From an uncultured Sulfurovum sp. (GTDB lineage: Bacteria > Campylobacterota > Campylobacteria > Campylobacterales > Sulfurovaceae), in the NCBI GenBank assembly GCA_947313765.1, contig CAMZNQ010000019.1, forward strand, positions 1 through 11,902: 11,902 nt of DNA, given 5' to 3'. Positions within the stretch are counted from its first letter, which is position 1. The number at the start of each line of letters is the position of its first letter. Of the stretch, positions 1-7,127 are shown piece by piece. The notes beneath the pieces are model-generated. The model ran no database searches. It was given only the letters and a program-made list of their open reading frames with translations, and was not told where the DNA came from. Both the position numbers and the translations under genes were made by a program.

Positions 1-438
1 GGTATCCATACTTCTGATTTGATTGGAGCATCTACACAACTCTCTGTTTTACAAGAGCTTAGGCTATTTATGGGAGATGCTATATTTGTAGCACATAATG
101 CAAATTTTGATTATGGATTTCTAAACTACTCTTTTGAACATTTAGGATTAGGTTCTATTGGTAATCCAAAACTCTGTTCTATTGATTTATCACGTCGAAC
201 AATTCAAAGTGAACGTTATGGCTTATCTTATCTAAGTGAATCTTTAAATCTAGGGGAACATAATGCACATCGTGCCTTTTCAGATGCTTTAGCCACATCT
301 AAACTCTTAGAGATTACATTTAAAAATCTTCCAAAACATGTTAAAACAGCTGATGAACTACTATGTTTCTCTACATCTAGTCGAAAAGAGAGAACGTCTA
401 AAAAAAAACTTAAACCACAAAATTTAGATAAAAATTAA
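1..438 (+). CDS. DnaQ-like 3'-5' exonuclease, 3' part only
   Basis: The frame is open from the first base of the window to the TAA at 436-438 (145 codons), so the 5' end lies outside. A TTG at 19 is in frame, but the reading continues upstream of it and it is not a believable start. Two signatures of the DEDDh exonuclease family are visible: the ExoII block AHNANFD (bases 91-111) and the ExoIII block HRAFSDA, with the general-base His at 268-270 and the metal-binding Asp at 283-285. The ExoI block (DxE) would lie upstream. Such proteins remove nucleotides from DNA 3' ends, as the proofreading epsilon subunit of DNA polymerase III or as stand-alone exonucleases. The tail after ExoIII is Lys/Ser-rich and looks unstructured. 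The exonuclease class is secure; whether this is the true polymerase epsilon subunit cannot be decided from the fragment. Confidence 0.85.
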   Translation, partial: GIHTSDLIGASTQLSVLQELRLFMGDAIFVAHNANFDYGFLNYSFEHLGLGSIGNPKLCSIDLSRRTIQSERYGLSYLSESLNLGEHNAHRAFSDALATSKLLEITFKNLPKHVKTADELLCFSTSSRKERTSKKKLKPQNLDKN

Positions 439-457
439 TATCTATAATATAAATAGC

Positions 458-467
458 TTGTTATAAT
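458..467 (+). promoter_or_regulatory. Extended -10 promoter for the SPOR lipoprotein gene
   Basis: TTGTTATAAT contains a perfect TATAAT at 462-467 with an upstream TG-type extension. No -35 hexamer is obvious, as is usual in this phylum. Transcription would start near 474, giving a leader of about 24 nt that includes a strong AAGGAG ribosome binding site at 487-492. A second TATAAT at 443-448 is an alternative. Confidence 0.55.
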
Positions 468-497
468 AGATGAAAATATCTTAATCAAGGAGTAAAT

Positions 498-1625
498 ATG
501 AAATTTAATAGTAGTTTACTATTCTCAACACTAATATTGTCTTTAATGGCAACAGGTTGTGTGAAAAAACAGGATAGTGTAGCACCATCAGGAACATATA
601 ATAGTTCAAATAGTGAATCTGTTTACGATACAACATCATCTACTGTATCAAATACAAACTATGGTAGTACAGGAACAGATGTCTATACTCCAAATACGAC
701 AGTTGTTACTGGAGCAGACTATTCAGGAGTTGTAACAGATAATACAGTTATTACTACAGGAGATAGTGGAAATTATGGTGTCTCATCTTCTAGTACTAAT
801 AGTTATGGAGGAGGTCAAGTAAGTAGTAGCACTTATGAAGCAAATAGTTATGGTAGTTCTTCTACTCAAGGAGGTAGTAGTTATGGTAGTGGAGAGATAG
901 TAGATAACTATAATGATGCTCAAAGTAGTGGAGCATTTAGTACAAATAGTAGTGGTGGAGGTAGTAATAGTGGATACTCTTATGGTGGATACTCATCATC
1001 ATCTTCTTCAAATACCTATTCAGATACACCAGCCTACTCATCTAATTCATCTTACTCCCCATCGTCTTCATCTTCCTACTCATCATCTAATAATGGTGGA
1101 ATTAGTCTACAGATTGCTGCTTTAAAGGATTATTATGCAGCAGTAGAGTTTAAAAAATCTTTGAGTTTGGATCCTAAATATTCAGTATATATTAAACGTG
1201 GTGCATTAAATAAGGTTATTATTAAAGGAATTTCATCTGTAAGTGAAGCAAATAGATTAAAAGAGAGACGTTTCCCTGGTGCATTCATTGTTCATGGTGG
1301 AAGCTCATCAAGTTACTCATCTAGTTCAAATTCAAGTTATAGCTCTCCATCATCAAGTAGTTCAAGTTATTCCTATACAGATAATAGCTCTTATGGAAGT
1401 TACTCATCTTCTAGTTCATCATCAGGCTCTTCAGTAGGTGTTCAGGTTGGTGCATTTGGAAAAAAATTACAAGCACAAGCTGTTGCTAACTCTAAAGGTG
1501 CAAGATATCCTGCAATAGTTAAAAAGATTGGTGGATTATATAAAGTAATATTAACTGGATTTAAGAGTAGCTCATCTGCTAGAGCATACGCTAAGAGAGT
1601 TGGTGGATTTATAGTTCACTATTAA
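498..1625 (+). CDS. Serine-rich lipoprotein with two SPOR domains
   Basis: This 375-residue protein starts with a signal peptide (Lys2, hydrophobic core, then LMATGC), so Cys21 is the likely lipidated residue; Ala rather than Leu at -3 makes the lipobox slightly atypical. Residues of about 27-198 are a low-complexity linker rich in Ser, Gly, Tyr, Asn and Thr. A first SPOR-like domain (about 200-268) starts SLQIAALKDYYAAVEF and ends FIVHGG. A second Ser-rich linker follows, then a second SPOR domain (about 313-375) starting GVQVGAF and ending FIVHY. SPOR domains bind denuded glycan strands of septal peptidoglycan, so a periplasmic cell-wall or division role is inferred. AAGGAG lies 5 nt before the ATG. 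The gene has its own promoter and no operon partner. RlpA is another SPOR lipoprotein, but I see no RlpA double-psi barrel here. Confidence 0.8.
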   Translation: MKFNSSLLFSTLILSLMATGCVKKQDSVAPSGTYNSSNSESVYDTTSSTVSNTNYGSTGTDVYTPNTTVVTGADYSGVVTDNTVITTGDSGNYGVSSSSTNSYGGGQVSSSTYEANSYGSSSTQGGSSYGSGEIVDNYNDAQSSGAFSTNSSGGGSNSGYSYGGYSSSSSSNTYSDTPAYSSNSSYSPSSSSSYSSSNNGGISLQIAALKDYYAAVEFKKSLSLDPKYSVYIKRGALNKVIIKGISSVSEANRLKERRFPGAFIVHGGSSSSYSSSSNSSYSSPSSSSSSYSYTDNSSYGSYSSSSSSSGSSVGVQVGAFGKKLQAQAVANSKGARYPAIVKKIGGLYKVILTGFKSSSSARAYAKRVGGFIVHY

Positions 1626-1717
1626 AGAGGAAGATAGATTTTATCTATCAACTCCTCATATTCACTTTTGGCACTACTATCTATGGTAATGCCTTCTACA
1701 CTTTGACATTCTCTTGT
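1622..1717 (-). pseudogene. Possible C-terminal remnant of a PabB-type chorismate-utilising enzyme
   Basis: The minus strand reads 31 codons from a stop at 1718-1720 to a TAA at 1622-1624, with no start codon in front. The peptide contains GITIDSSAKSEYEEL followed by a short tail ending YLPL. This resembles the end of PabB/TrpE-type chorismate-binding enzymes, where a G(S/G)GI-x-x-DS motif is followed by E-Y/W-x-E close to the C-terminus. I see no upstream homology beyond about 1717 in any minus-strand frame, so if the match is right the rest has been deleted or has decayed. Its stop overlaps the stop of the SPOR gene in tail-to-tail orientation. The assignment rests on one short motif from memory, and chance is possible. 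Confidence 0.4.
1627..1657 (+). terminator. Hairpin directly after the SPOR gene stop
   Basis: GATAGAT (1633-1639), a TTT loop and ATCTATC (1643-1649) form a perfect 7-bp stem. An outer GAGGA/TCCTC stem (1627-1631 with 1653-1657) is separated by a small internal loop. It starts 2 nt after the stop codon. There is no U-tract after it, so it may act as a 3' stabiliser or weak terminator rather than a classical intrinsic one. Confidence 0.45.
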
Positions 1718-1878
1718 TCATAAAATCAGCTTATATTTTTTATAACAATATCTCTGTTCTATGAGCTTTTATTGGTTAATTTAGGAAAATGAGATAAGTA
1801 AGACAATAGTTAAGACGATAGATAAAAAGTTTTATATATTGGGAGAATTATAAGTGACACTTAAACTAACTAAGCTAG

Positions 1879-1912
1879 TAAAATCTACCTCTTAACTATA
1901 AGGTAGATTTTA
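1879..1912. terminator. 12-bp hairpin, probable bidirectional terminator
   Basis: TAAAATCTACCT (1879-1890) and AGGTAGATTTTA (1901-1912) are perfect inverse complements around a 10-nt loop. T-rich sequence follows on both strands. It lies about 45 bp after the end of the YeiH-family gene on the minus strand and downstream of the SPOR gene on the plus strand, as expected for a shared terminator between converging genes. Confidence 0.6.
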
Positions 1913-1956
1913 TTGTAATATATCTTTAATTAAGATTAAAGTAAAAATATATTTAT

Positions 1957-3021
1957 TTAAAATATGCTACATATAATTTTTGTGATAATAAAACCACCAA
2001 CTACTAACCATATAAACATTGCAAGAGCTGTATAGATTGGAGCTAAACCTAGTCCTTTAAACTTAGCAAAACGTGTTCCCATACCAAGTGCTGTCATTGC
2101 CATAGTCAATAGAAATGTATCTATCTCATTAATAGTTGATACAATTGTCTCTGGAACTAGATTAAGAGAGTTGAACCCTGCTACACCAATAAAGTATACT
2201 GCAAACCAAGGTATAACAAGTTTTACATCTGCACCCTCTCCACCATCTTTTTTTGCTACATAGCTAAGGTAAAAACCAAGTACAATAAGCATTGGTGCAA
2301 TCATAATAACACGAGTCATCTTTACAATAACAGCAGAGTTTGCCATCTCTACAGGTGCATTTGGTACAGAGGCAGGAACAGCAACTACTTGTGCCACTTC
2401 ATGGATTGTTCCACCAACATAGATACCAAATTCACGAGCAGTCATATGTAAAAATCCTGTTGCATTTTCAATAATTGTTGTATATAGAACAGGGTAGAGG
2501 AACATAGAGATTGTACCAAAAAGTACAACCATTGAAACAGCAATTGCTGTCTTATGCTCTTCTGCTTTTAGTACAGGTTCTGTTGCAAGTACAGCAGCAG
2601 CTCCACATACAGCAGCTCCTGATGCTGTTAACATTGATGTATCTTTCTCCATTCCAAATACTTTATGTCCTAACCATGTACCTAAAATAAAGGTAGTTGA
2701 TAGCATGATTAATGAGACAAGAAATCCTTCCATTCCAACTGCACCAATCTGTTGGAAAGTTATTCTAAATCCATAAAAGACAATTGCAAAACGGAGTATC
2801 TTTTTACCTGAAAATGTAATTCCTGTCTCCCATTCAGATGGAAACTTATTGTGAAGTGTATTTGCATAAAAAATACCCATAACAATACCAATAACTAAAG
2901 GAGACAATCCTAAAGCTTTAACTGGAGCTAGTCCAGAGATAAATGTTGCACCAGCAGCAAAGATAGCAACAAAGAGAATACCACTCATAGTACCTGCACG
3001 GTTTTGAGGAGAGAATGCCAT
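1957..3021 (-). CDS. YeiH/UPF0324-family membrane protein, putative sulfate exporter family
   Basis: This 354-residue protein is almost entirely made of hydrophobic segments, about ten, and matches the YeiH family (Pfam Cons_hypoth698) in length and layout. It shows the conserved Gly/Ala-rich block TASGAAVCGAAAV at residues 132-144 and the GGTIHEVAQVVA block near 203-214. It would sit in the inner membrane. The family is labelled putative sulfate exporter in databases, but for most members the substrate is not established. The ATG at 3019-3021 is preceded by AAGGAA at a good distance, and two TATAAT hexamers lie upstream. The gene stands alone, with mqnD upstream on the same strand but separated by 127 bp. 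The LysR regulator that often accompanies yeiH in other bacteria is not adjacent. Confidence 0.85.
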   Translation of the reverse strand: MAFSPQNRAGTMSGILFVAIFAAGATFISGLAPVKALGLSPLVIGIVMGIFYANTLHNKFPSEWETGITFSGKKILRFAIVFYGFRITFQQIGAVGMEGFLVSLIMLSTTFILGTWLGHKVFGMEKDTSMLTASGAAVCGAAAVLATEPVLKAEEHKTAIAVSMVVLFGTISMFLYPVLYTTIIENATGFLHMTAREFGIYVGGTIHEVAQVVAVPASVPNAPVEMANSAVIVKMTRVIMIAPMLIVLGFYLSYVAKKDGGEGADVKLVIPWFAVYFIGVAGFNSLNLVPETIVSTINEIDTFLLTMAMTALGMGTRFAKFKGLGLAPIYTALAMFIWLVVGGFIITKIICSIF

Positions 3022-3069
3022 TAAAATTCCTTTTTTAACTTGATACCAATAAAATGTTCAGTTTTTTTT

Positions 3070-3089
3070 ATTATAATAGTAAAATTATA
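3070..3089 (-). promoter_or_regulatory. Two TATAAT -10 elements upstream of the YeiH-family gene
   Basis: On the minus strand TATAAT occurs at 3089-3084 and again at 3075-3070, giving leaders of roughly 40-55 nt. The 18 bp from 3072 to 3089 are also an inverted repeat (TATAAT, 6-bp spacer, ATTATA), so a -10-like hexamer faces each way. No -35 is evident. Confidence 0.45.
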
Positions 3090-3116
3090 CTATTTTTTTG
3101 ATGATATTGGAAATAA

Positions 3117-3143
3117 ATCCTTTTTATAAAGGAGATAAAGGAT
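3117..3143 (-). terminator. Weak hairpin after mqnD
   Basis: On the minus strand ATCCTTT (3143-3137) pairs with AAAGGAT (3123-3117) across a 13-nt loop, followed by TTATTT. It starts 5 nt after the mqnD stop. The stem is short and AT-rich, and an alternative smaller stem exists inside it. Confidence 0.35.
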
Positions 3144-3148
3144 ATTTC

Positions 3149-4012
3149 TTATGAGTTTCGTAACTCTTTATACTCTTTTGGAATTAGATAATCTTCCGTT
3201 TTTAGAGCTTCTTTAAAAATCCCATTATCAAATCCTAATTGATACAACTTATCCAATGACTTTAGTTGTAGTTTTGATAACTCCACAGAGTCATCTGAAG
3301 CATACATATCTAAATATTTTGTTAACATAGCATCAGAGATTCTTACTAAATTCTCCTCTTCAAGTTTTTTACAAAGCTCCTCTTTTTTATCATTGGCAAC
3401 TTTTACCCCATCAATTAGAATATTTTCTATCTCAATAGCACGATTGAGAGGAAGTGAACGACGGATAGCCATTCCACCAAGAGGTAAAGGAAGCCCCTCT
3501 CCTGCCAATTCTATCCAAATATCCCACATCTCTTTTTCAACCTCTAAGCTCTCATCAAAATCTAAAATAGATTCATGAATTAAAACACCTGCATCAACCC
3601 TACCATCAATAACAGCATCTTCTATCTCTAAAAAATCCATATATATAGGTCTAGCATTAGGATAATAGAGTTTAAAAAGCATAGCATTGGTAGTATACTC
3701 CCCAGAAAGAGCTACTTTAAAGTTTTGTTTGAGCTTCCTATCTTTACGTCTAATCAATTTTGGTCCATATCCATCTCCAAAACTTACAGCTGTTCTTAGT
3801 AGAGCATATTCATCTTTTATGAATGGGTACATTCCAAAACTAATGGCAGTTACATCATAAGTCCCTTTAATTGCCTCTTTGTTTAGTGTTTCAATATCTA
3901 AACCAATATTTTCAAATTGATAATCTTTTGTATCTACCCATCCAAATTTAATTGCAAAATACATAAATATATCATCGGCATCAGGAGAGTGGGCTAGTAG
4001 TATTTTTTTCAT
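3149..4012 (-). CDS. mqnD: 1,4-dihydroxy-6-naphthoate synthase type enzyme (futalosine pathway)
   Basis: This 287-residue protein has the layout of MqnD, which converts cyclic dehypoxanthine futalosine to 1,4-dihydroxy-6-naphthoate in the alternative menaquinone pathway. Visible landmarks are HSPDADDIFMYFAI (8-21), equivalent to SPCPNDTF in Thermus MqnD; LDIETLN (38-44); YALLRTAVSFGDGYGP (69-84); and DAGVLIHES (140-148), whose His146 corresponds to the proposed catalytic base His145 of Thermus MqnD. It is a cytosolic, periplasmic-binding-protein-like fold without a signal peptide. MqnA belongs to the same superfamily, but the DIETLN and IHES blocks favour MqnD. It is divergent from recA, with 170 bp between, and no other mqn gene is in the window. 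The ribosome binding site before the ATG is weak. Confidence 0.8.
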   Translation of the reverse strand: MKKILLAHSPDADDIFMYFAIKFGWVDTKDYQFENIGLDIETLNKEAIKGTYDVTAISFGMYPFIKDEYALLRTAVSFGDGYGPKLIRRKDRKLKQNFKVALSGEYTTNAMLFKLYYPNARPIYMDFLEIEDAVIDGRVDAGVLIHESILDFDESLEVEKEMWDIWIELAGEGLPLPLGGMAIRRSLPLNRAIEIENILIDGVKVANDKKEELCKKLEEENLVRISDAMLTKYLDMYASDDSVELSKLQLKSLDKLYQLGFDNGIFKEALKTEDYLIPKEYKELRNS

Positions 4013-4043
4013 TTTAAGTCACTTTATTTCACTTTTTTAATTG

Positions 4044-4148
4044 TTGACATTTTATCCAAATTCTCTAAAAAGATAAATTTAAAAAAACATTACAATTTGA
4101 CATTTTTCTAACGATATTCTAAAAAAACTACTACAATATCATTATAAA
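4044..4148 (+). promoter_or_regulatory. recA upstream region with a duplicated block and candidate promoters
   Basis: TTGACATTTT followed about 10 nt later by TTCT and an A-run occurs twice, starting at 4044 and at 4097. TACAAT, a plausible -10, occurs at 4091-4096 and 4132-4137, and TATAAA at 4143-4148. The recA start has a good AAAGGA at 4170-4175. No Gram-negative LexA box (CTGT, 8 nt, ACAG) is present, so classical SOS control is not supported. Which hexamers are used cannot be decided by eye. Confidence 0.4.
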
Positions 4149-4182
4149 TAAAATAAAAAATAAACTCTTAAAGGATTTAAAT

Positions 4183-5217
4183 ATGGATGCAAATAAACAA
4201 AAAGCTTTAGATATGGCAATGAAGCAGATAGATAAAAATTTTGGTAAAGGTACAATTGTACGTCTTGGAGACAAAGATATTGAACCAATTGCCTCTATTA
4301 GTACAGGCTCTATCGGTTTAGATATGGCTTTGGGAATTGGTGGTGTTCCTGTAGGTAGAGTAATCGAAATTTATGGACCAGAGAGTTCAGGTAAAACAAC
4401 CTTGGCACTTCAAATTACAGCATCAGCTCAAAAAGAGGATAAGGTGTGTTCATTTATTGATGCAGAACATGCTTTAGATATTTTATATGCAAAAAACTTA
4501 GGTGTTGATGTAGAAAATCTTTTAGTCTCTCAACCAGATTTTGGAGAACAAGCATTAGATGTTTTAGAGACTTTAGCTCGTTCAGGTGCTGTTGATGTTA
4601 TTGTTGTTGACTCTGTTGCTGCGTTGACTCCAAAAGCAGAGATAGAGGGAGAGATGGGAGATATGCAAGTTGGTCTTCAAGCTAGACTTATGTCTAAAGC
4701 ACTTAGAAAATTGACTGCTGTTTTACACAAGACAAACACAACGGTAATTTTTATCAATCAACTTCGTATGAAAATTGGAATGATGGGTTATGGTTCTCCT
4801 GAAACAACAACAGGTGGAAATGCTCTTAAATTCTATGCATCGGTTAGAATTGATGTTAGAAGAATAGCAACTCTTAAACAGGGAGAAGCACAAATAGGTA
4901 ATAGAGTAAAAGCAAAAGTCATCAAAAATAAAGTTGCTCCACCGTTTAGACAAGCAGAGTTTGATATCATGTTTGGAGAAGGTATCTCTATGGAAGGTGA
5001 ATTGGTTGATTATGGTGTAAAACTAGATATTATTGACAAATCAGGTGCATGGTTCTCTTACGGAGAGGGTAAACTTGGTCAAGGAAAAGAGAATGTTAAA
5101 AAGAGATTTAAAGAGGATATTGAACTTAGAAATGAGATAGAGGCTAAAGTAAAAGAGGCTCTTGGAATCACAAGTATGTTAACAATGGACTCTAAAGAGA
5201 TTAAAGATAGTGATTAG
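4183..5217 (+). CDS. recA: Recombinase RecA
   Basis: This 344-residue protein is full length for RecA. It polymerises on single-stranded DNA and drives ATP-dependent strand exchange in recombinational repair. The Walker A block GPESSGKTT is at 65-73, the catalytic Glu lies in DAEHALD (93-99), and Walker B is [10 protein letters not shown] (139-148). Loop L1 and the following signature INQLRMKIG run from 191, with [18 protein letters not shown] after it. The start [16 protein letters not shown] is typical and has AAAGGA 7 nt upstream. The C-terminal tail is acidic (ending KEIKDSD), as in other RecA proteins. A clear terminator follows, so the gene is probably monocistronic. No intein or unusual insertion is seen. 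Confidence 0.98.
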   Translation: MDANKQKALDMAMKQIDKNFGKGTIVRLGDKDIEPIASISTGSIGLDMALGIGGVPVGRVIEIYGPESSGKTTLALQITASAQKEDKVCSFIDAEHALDILYAKNLGVDVENLLVSQPDFGEQALDVLETLARSGAVDVIVVDSVAALTPKAEIEGEMGDMQVGLQARLMSKALRKLTAVLHKTNTTVIFINQLRMKIGMMGYGSPETTTGGNALKFYASVRIDVRRIATLKQGEAQIGNRVKAKVIKNKVAPPFRQAEFDIMFGEGISMEGELVDYGVKLDIIDKSGAWFSYGEGKLGQGKENVKKRFKEDIELRNEIEAKVKEALGITSMLTMDSKEIKDSD

Positions 5218-5235
5218 TAGCTTAATTTGGTTAAT

Positions 5236-5260
5236 AAAACCCCTAAATAAGGGGATTTTT
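5236..5260 (+). terminator. Intrinsic terminator of recA
   Basis: CCCCT (5240-5244) and AGGGG (5250-5254) form a GC stem around AAATA. Beyond an A-A mismatch, AAA pairs with part of the TTTTT run at 5256-5260. It lies 22 bp after the recA stop and is the best-formed terminator in the window. Confidence 0.85.
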
Positions 5261-5285
5261 ATGTTTTATTTTGATAAAAATATGT

Positions 5286-5291
5286 TAAAAT
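5286..5291 (+). promoter_or_regulatory. -10 element of the Pif1-family gene, placed for a leaderless transcript
   Basis: ATATGTTAAAAT (5280-5291) ends in TAAAAT and matches the sequence before eno (ATATGTTAAAAT at 7192-7203). The last T is 6 nt before the ATG at 5298, about the normal distance to a transcription start, and there is no ribosome binding site in the gap. Confidence 0.5.
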
Positions 5292-5297
5292 AATAAG

Positions 5298-7127
5298 ATG
5301 AAACAGAAAACAGCACTAGAAATACTAAAATTAGGTAAGAATGTTTTTATAACTGGTTCAGCAGGTACAGGTAAAACCTATCTATTGAAACAATATATTG
5401 AATATTTAAAAGATATAGGTGTCCATCCTACCATAGTAGCTCCAACAGGTATTGCAGCTTCTCATTTGAAAGGACAGACAATACACTCTTTTTTTGCTTT
5501 AGGCTTAAGAGAGAGAGTTGACAATAGATATATAGATTCATTATTGAAAAATAAATATATAAGAAAGCGTTTTTCTAAATTAAAAGTACTTATTATTGAC
5601 GAGGTATCTATGGTATCTCCTGAAATTTTCTCTTCTATGGATAGAATACTCTCTGCATTTAAAAGAAGTCATGAACCATTTGGTGGAGTACAGGTAATTA
5701 TATCTGGAGATTTTTTTCAGTTAGCACCTGTAAGTAGAGAGTTTAAAGAGAAACGTTTTGCATGGCAATCTATCTCTTGGAAAGAGTTAGATTTAAAAAG
5801 TTGTTATTTAGAAGAGAAATTTAGACAAGATGACAATAGGTTGATTAAAATACTTGATGATATTAGGTCAGGTTATATTTCAGAAGAGACACATAACTTA
5901 CTAAATAGCTGTTTCAGAAAAGAGCTAGATTCAAGATTTAATCCTACAAAACTATATACACATAATTTTGATGTTGATAGAATTAATATTGAAGAGTTAT
6001 CAAAAATAACAAAAAAAGAGCATATATATAACTATATATCTAAGGGTGCAGAAAAGAATATAGATAAGATTTTTAAAACAGCCTTAGTTATGAAACAGCT
6101 AATTTTAAAGAGAGGTGCTGTAGTTATCTTTATAAAAAACAATCCTGATAAAAATTATATTAATGGTACAACTGGTGTTGTTATTGACTTTAATAAACAT
6201 ATTCCTATTGTAAAGACATCTGATGGACATAGAATAGAGGTATTGTCAGAAGATTGGATAGTTGAAAATGAAGATGGAGAAAACATAGCTACTGTTACAC
6301 AACTACCTTTACGTTTAGCATGGGCGATTACTATCCATAAATCACAAGGTATGACACTTGACTCAGCAGAGATAGATTTATCTAAAACTTTTATAGTGGG
6401 ACAGGGTTATGTTGCTCTATCTCGTTTAAAGAGTCTTGATGGATTACGACTAATGGGAGTTAATGATATGGCATTGTCTGTTGACCCTTTAGCTTTAAAA
6501 ATTGATAAACATATTAAAGATGCCTCCAATAGAGCAGTTAAAGAGTTTGAGAGTTATAGTAAAAAGGAGATAAAAAAAGCTAAATCAGACTATATATCAT
6601 TTATATCATGCTCTTCTCTATATGATGAAAATGAAATAATAGATAGTTCTAAAAATAATGTAGAGTATGTTAGAAAGAAGATACGTGAGATAGAAATAGT
6701 ATATGATAAAAAACCAGTAATTACAACTAAAACCCTCCATGAGCTAGAGAGAAAAGAAAATAAAAAGTCAGCAACTAAAAAAGGTGAGAAGAAGAAAAAA
6801 GTATATAGTCATGTAGAGACAAAAGCTTTAATAGAAAGATTTGATAGCATAGAAGATTTGGCAGAGTATAGAGGATTAAAAGAGTCAACAATCATAACTC
6901 ATTTCACTAAAATTAGAAAAGATGATAAAAGCATTGATTTAAATAAGTTTAAACCACATCCTAATTTTATTGAGGCAATAGAAGAAGCTGTATTAGAGCT
7001 AAAAAAGTTAAACAGTAAATATGATTTCGATGAAGATGGTTCAGTTAAAAAATATTCTGTTGTTTGCCATCTTAATAAAAGATATAGTTATCAAGATGTA
7101 GAACTTGCTCTACTCTTCATAGAGTAG
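5298..7127 (+). CDS. Pif1-family DNA helicase with C-terminal helix-turn-helix
   Basis: This 609-residue superfamily 1B helicase shows all Pif1/RecD-like motifs in order: Walker A GSAGTGKTY (20-28), motif Ia APTGIAA (48-54) with TIHSFF (61-66), Walker B DEVSM (101-105), motif III SGDFFQLAPV (136-145), EEKFRQDD (172-179), HKSQGMTLD (347-355) and the motif VI region GYVALSRLKSLDGL (370-383). Pif1 enzymes unwind DNA 5' to 3' and resolve G-quadruplexes and stalled forks; this activity is known for the family, not shown here. A Lys-rich linker (about 485-502) leads to a helix-turn-helix-like domain (about 505-545, AEYRGLKESTIITHF) resembling the HTH domain at the end of some RecQ-type helicases. 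The gene follows the recA terminator and is predicted to have its own promoter, so it is not obviously co-transcribed with recA. Confidence 0.9.
   Translation: MKQKTALEILKLGKNVFITGSAGTGKTYLLKQYIEYLKDIGVHPTIVAPTGIAASHLKGQTIHSFFALGLRERVDNRYIDSLLKNKYIRKRFSKLKVLIIDEVSMVSPEIFSSMDRILSAFKRSHEPFGGVQVIISGDFFQLAPVSREFKEKRFAWQSISWKELDLKSCYLEEKFRQDDNRLIKILDDIRSGYISEETHNLLNSCFRKELDSRFNPTKLYTHNFDVDRINIEELSKITKKEHIYNYISKGAEKNIDKIFKTALVMKQLILKRGAVVIFIKNNPDKNYINGTTGVVIDFNKHIPIVKTSDGHRIEVLSEDWIVENEDGENIATVTQLPLRLAWAITIHKSQGMTLDSAEIDLSKTFIVGQGYVALSRLKSLDGLRLMGVNDMALSVDPLALKIDKHIKDASNRAVKEFESYSKKEIKKAKSDYISFISCSSLYDENEIIDSSKNNVEYVRKKIREIEIVYDKKPVITTKTLHELERKENKKSATKKGEKKKKVYSHVETKALIERFDSIEDLAEYRGLKESTIITHFTKIRKDDKSIDLNKFKPHPNFIEAIEEAVLELKKLNSKYDFDEDGSVKKYSVVCHLNKRYSYQDVELALLFIE

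Larger units (their letters stand above)
1626..1956. other. 330-bp stretch without an intact gene
   Basis: Between the converging SPOR gene and the YeiH-family gene there is no complete reading frame. It holds a hairpin at 1627-1657, a minus-strand gene fragment at 1622-1717, and a second hairpin at 1879-1912. From about 1720 to 1878 I see only AT-rich sequence with stops in all frames and no clear promoter or repeat. Confidence 0.6.

Noticed and set aside
913..1125. Plus-strand open frame inside the SPOR gene
   Set aside because: It is rich in His, Leu and Val from out-of-frame reading of serine codons and has no ribosome binding site; it is a shadow of the repetitive linker.
3393..3578. 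Plus-strand open frame opposite mqnD
   Set aside because: Antisense shadow of a well-supported gene, with no start signal or recognisable protein.
4013..4182. Search for an SOS (LexA) operator before recA
   Set aside because: No CTGT-N8-ACAG or close variant is present.
4723..4953. Minus-strand open frame opposite recA
   Set aside because: Antisense to conserved RecA sequence, with a Cys/Phe/Ser-rich composition typical of a shadow frame.
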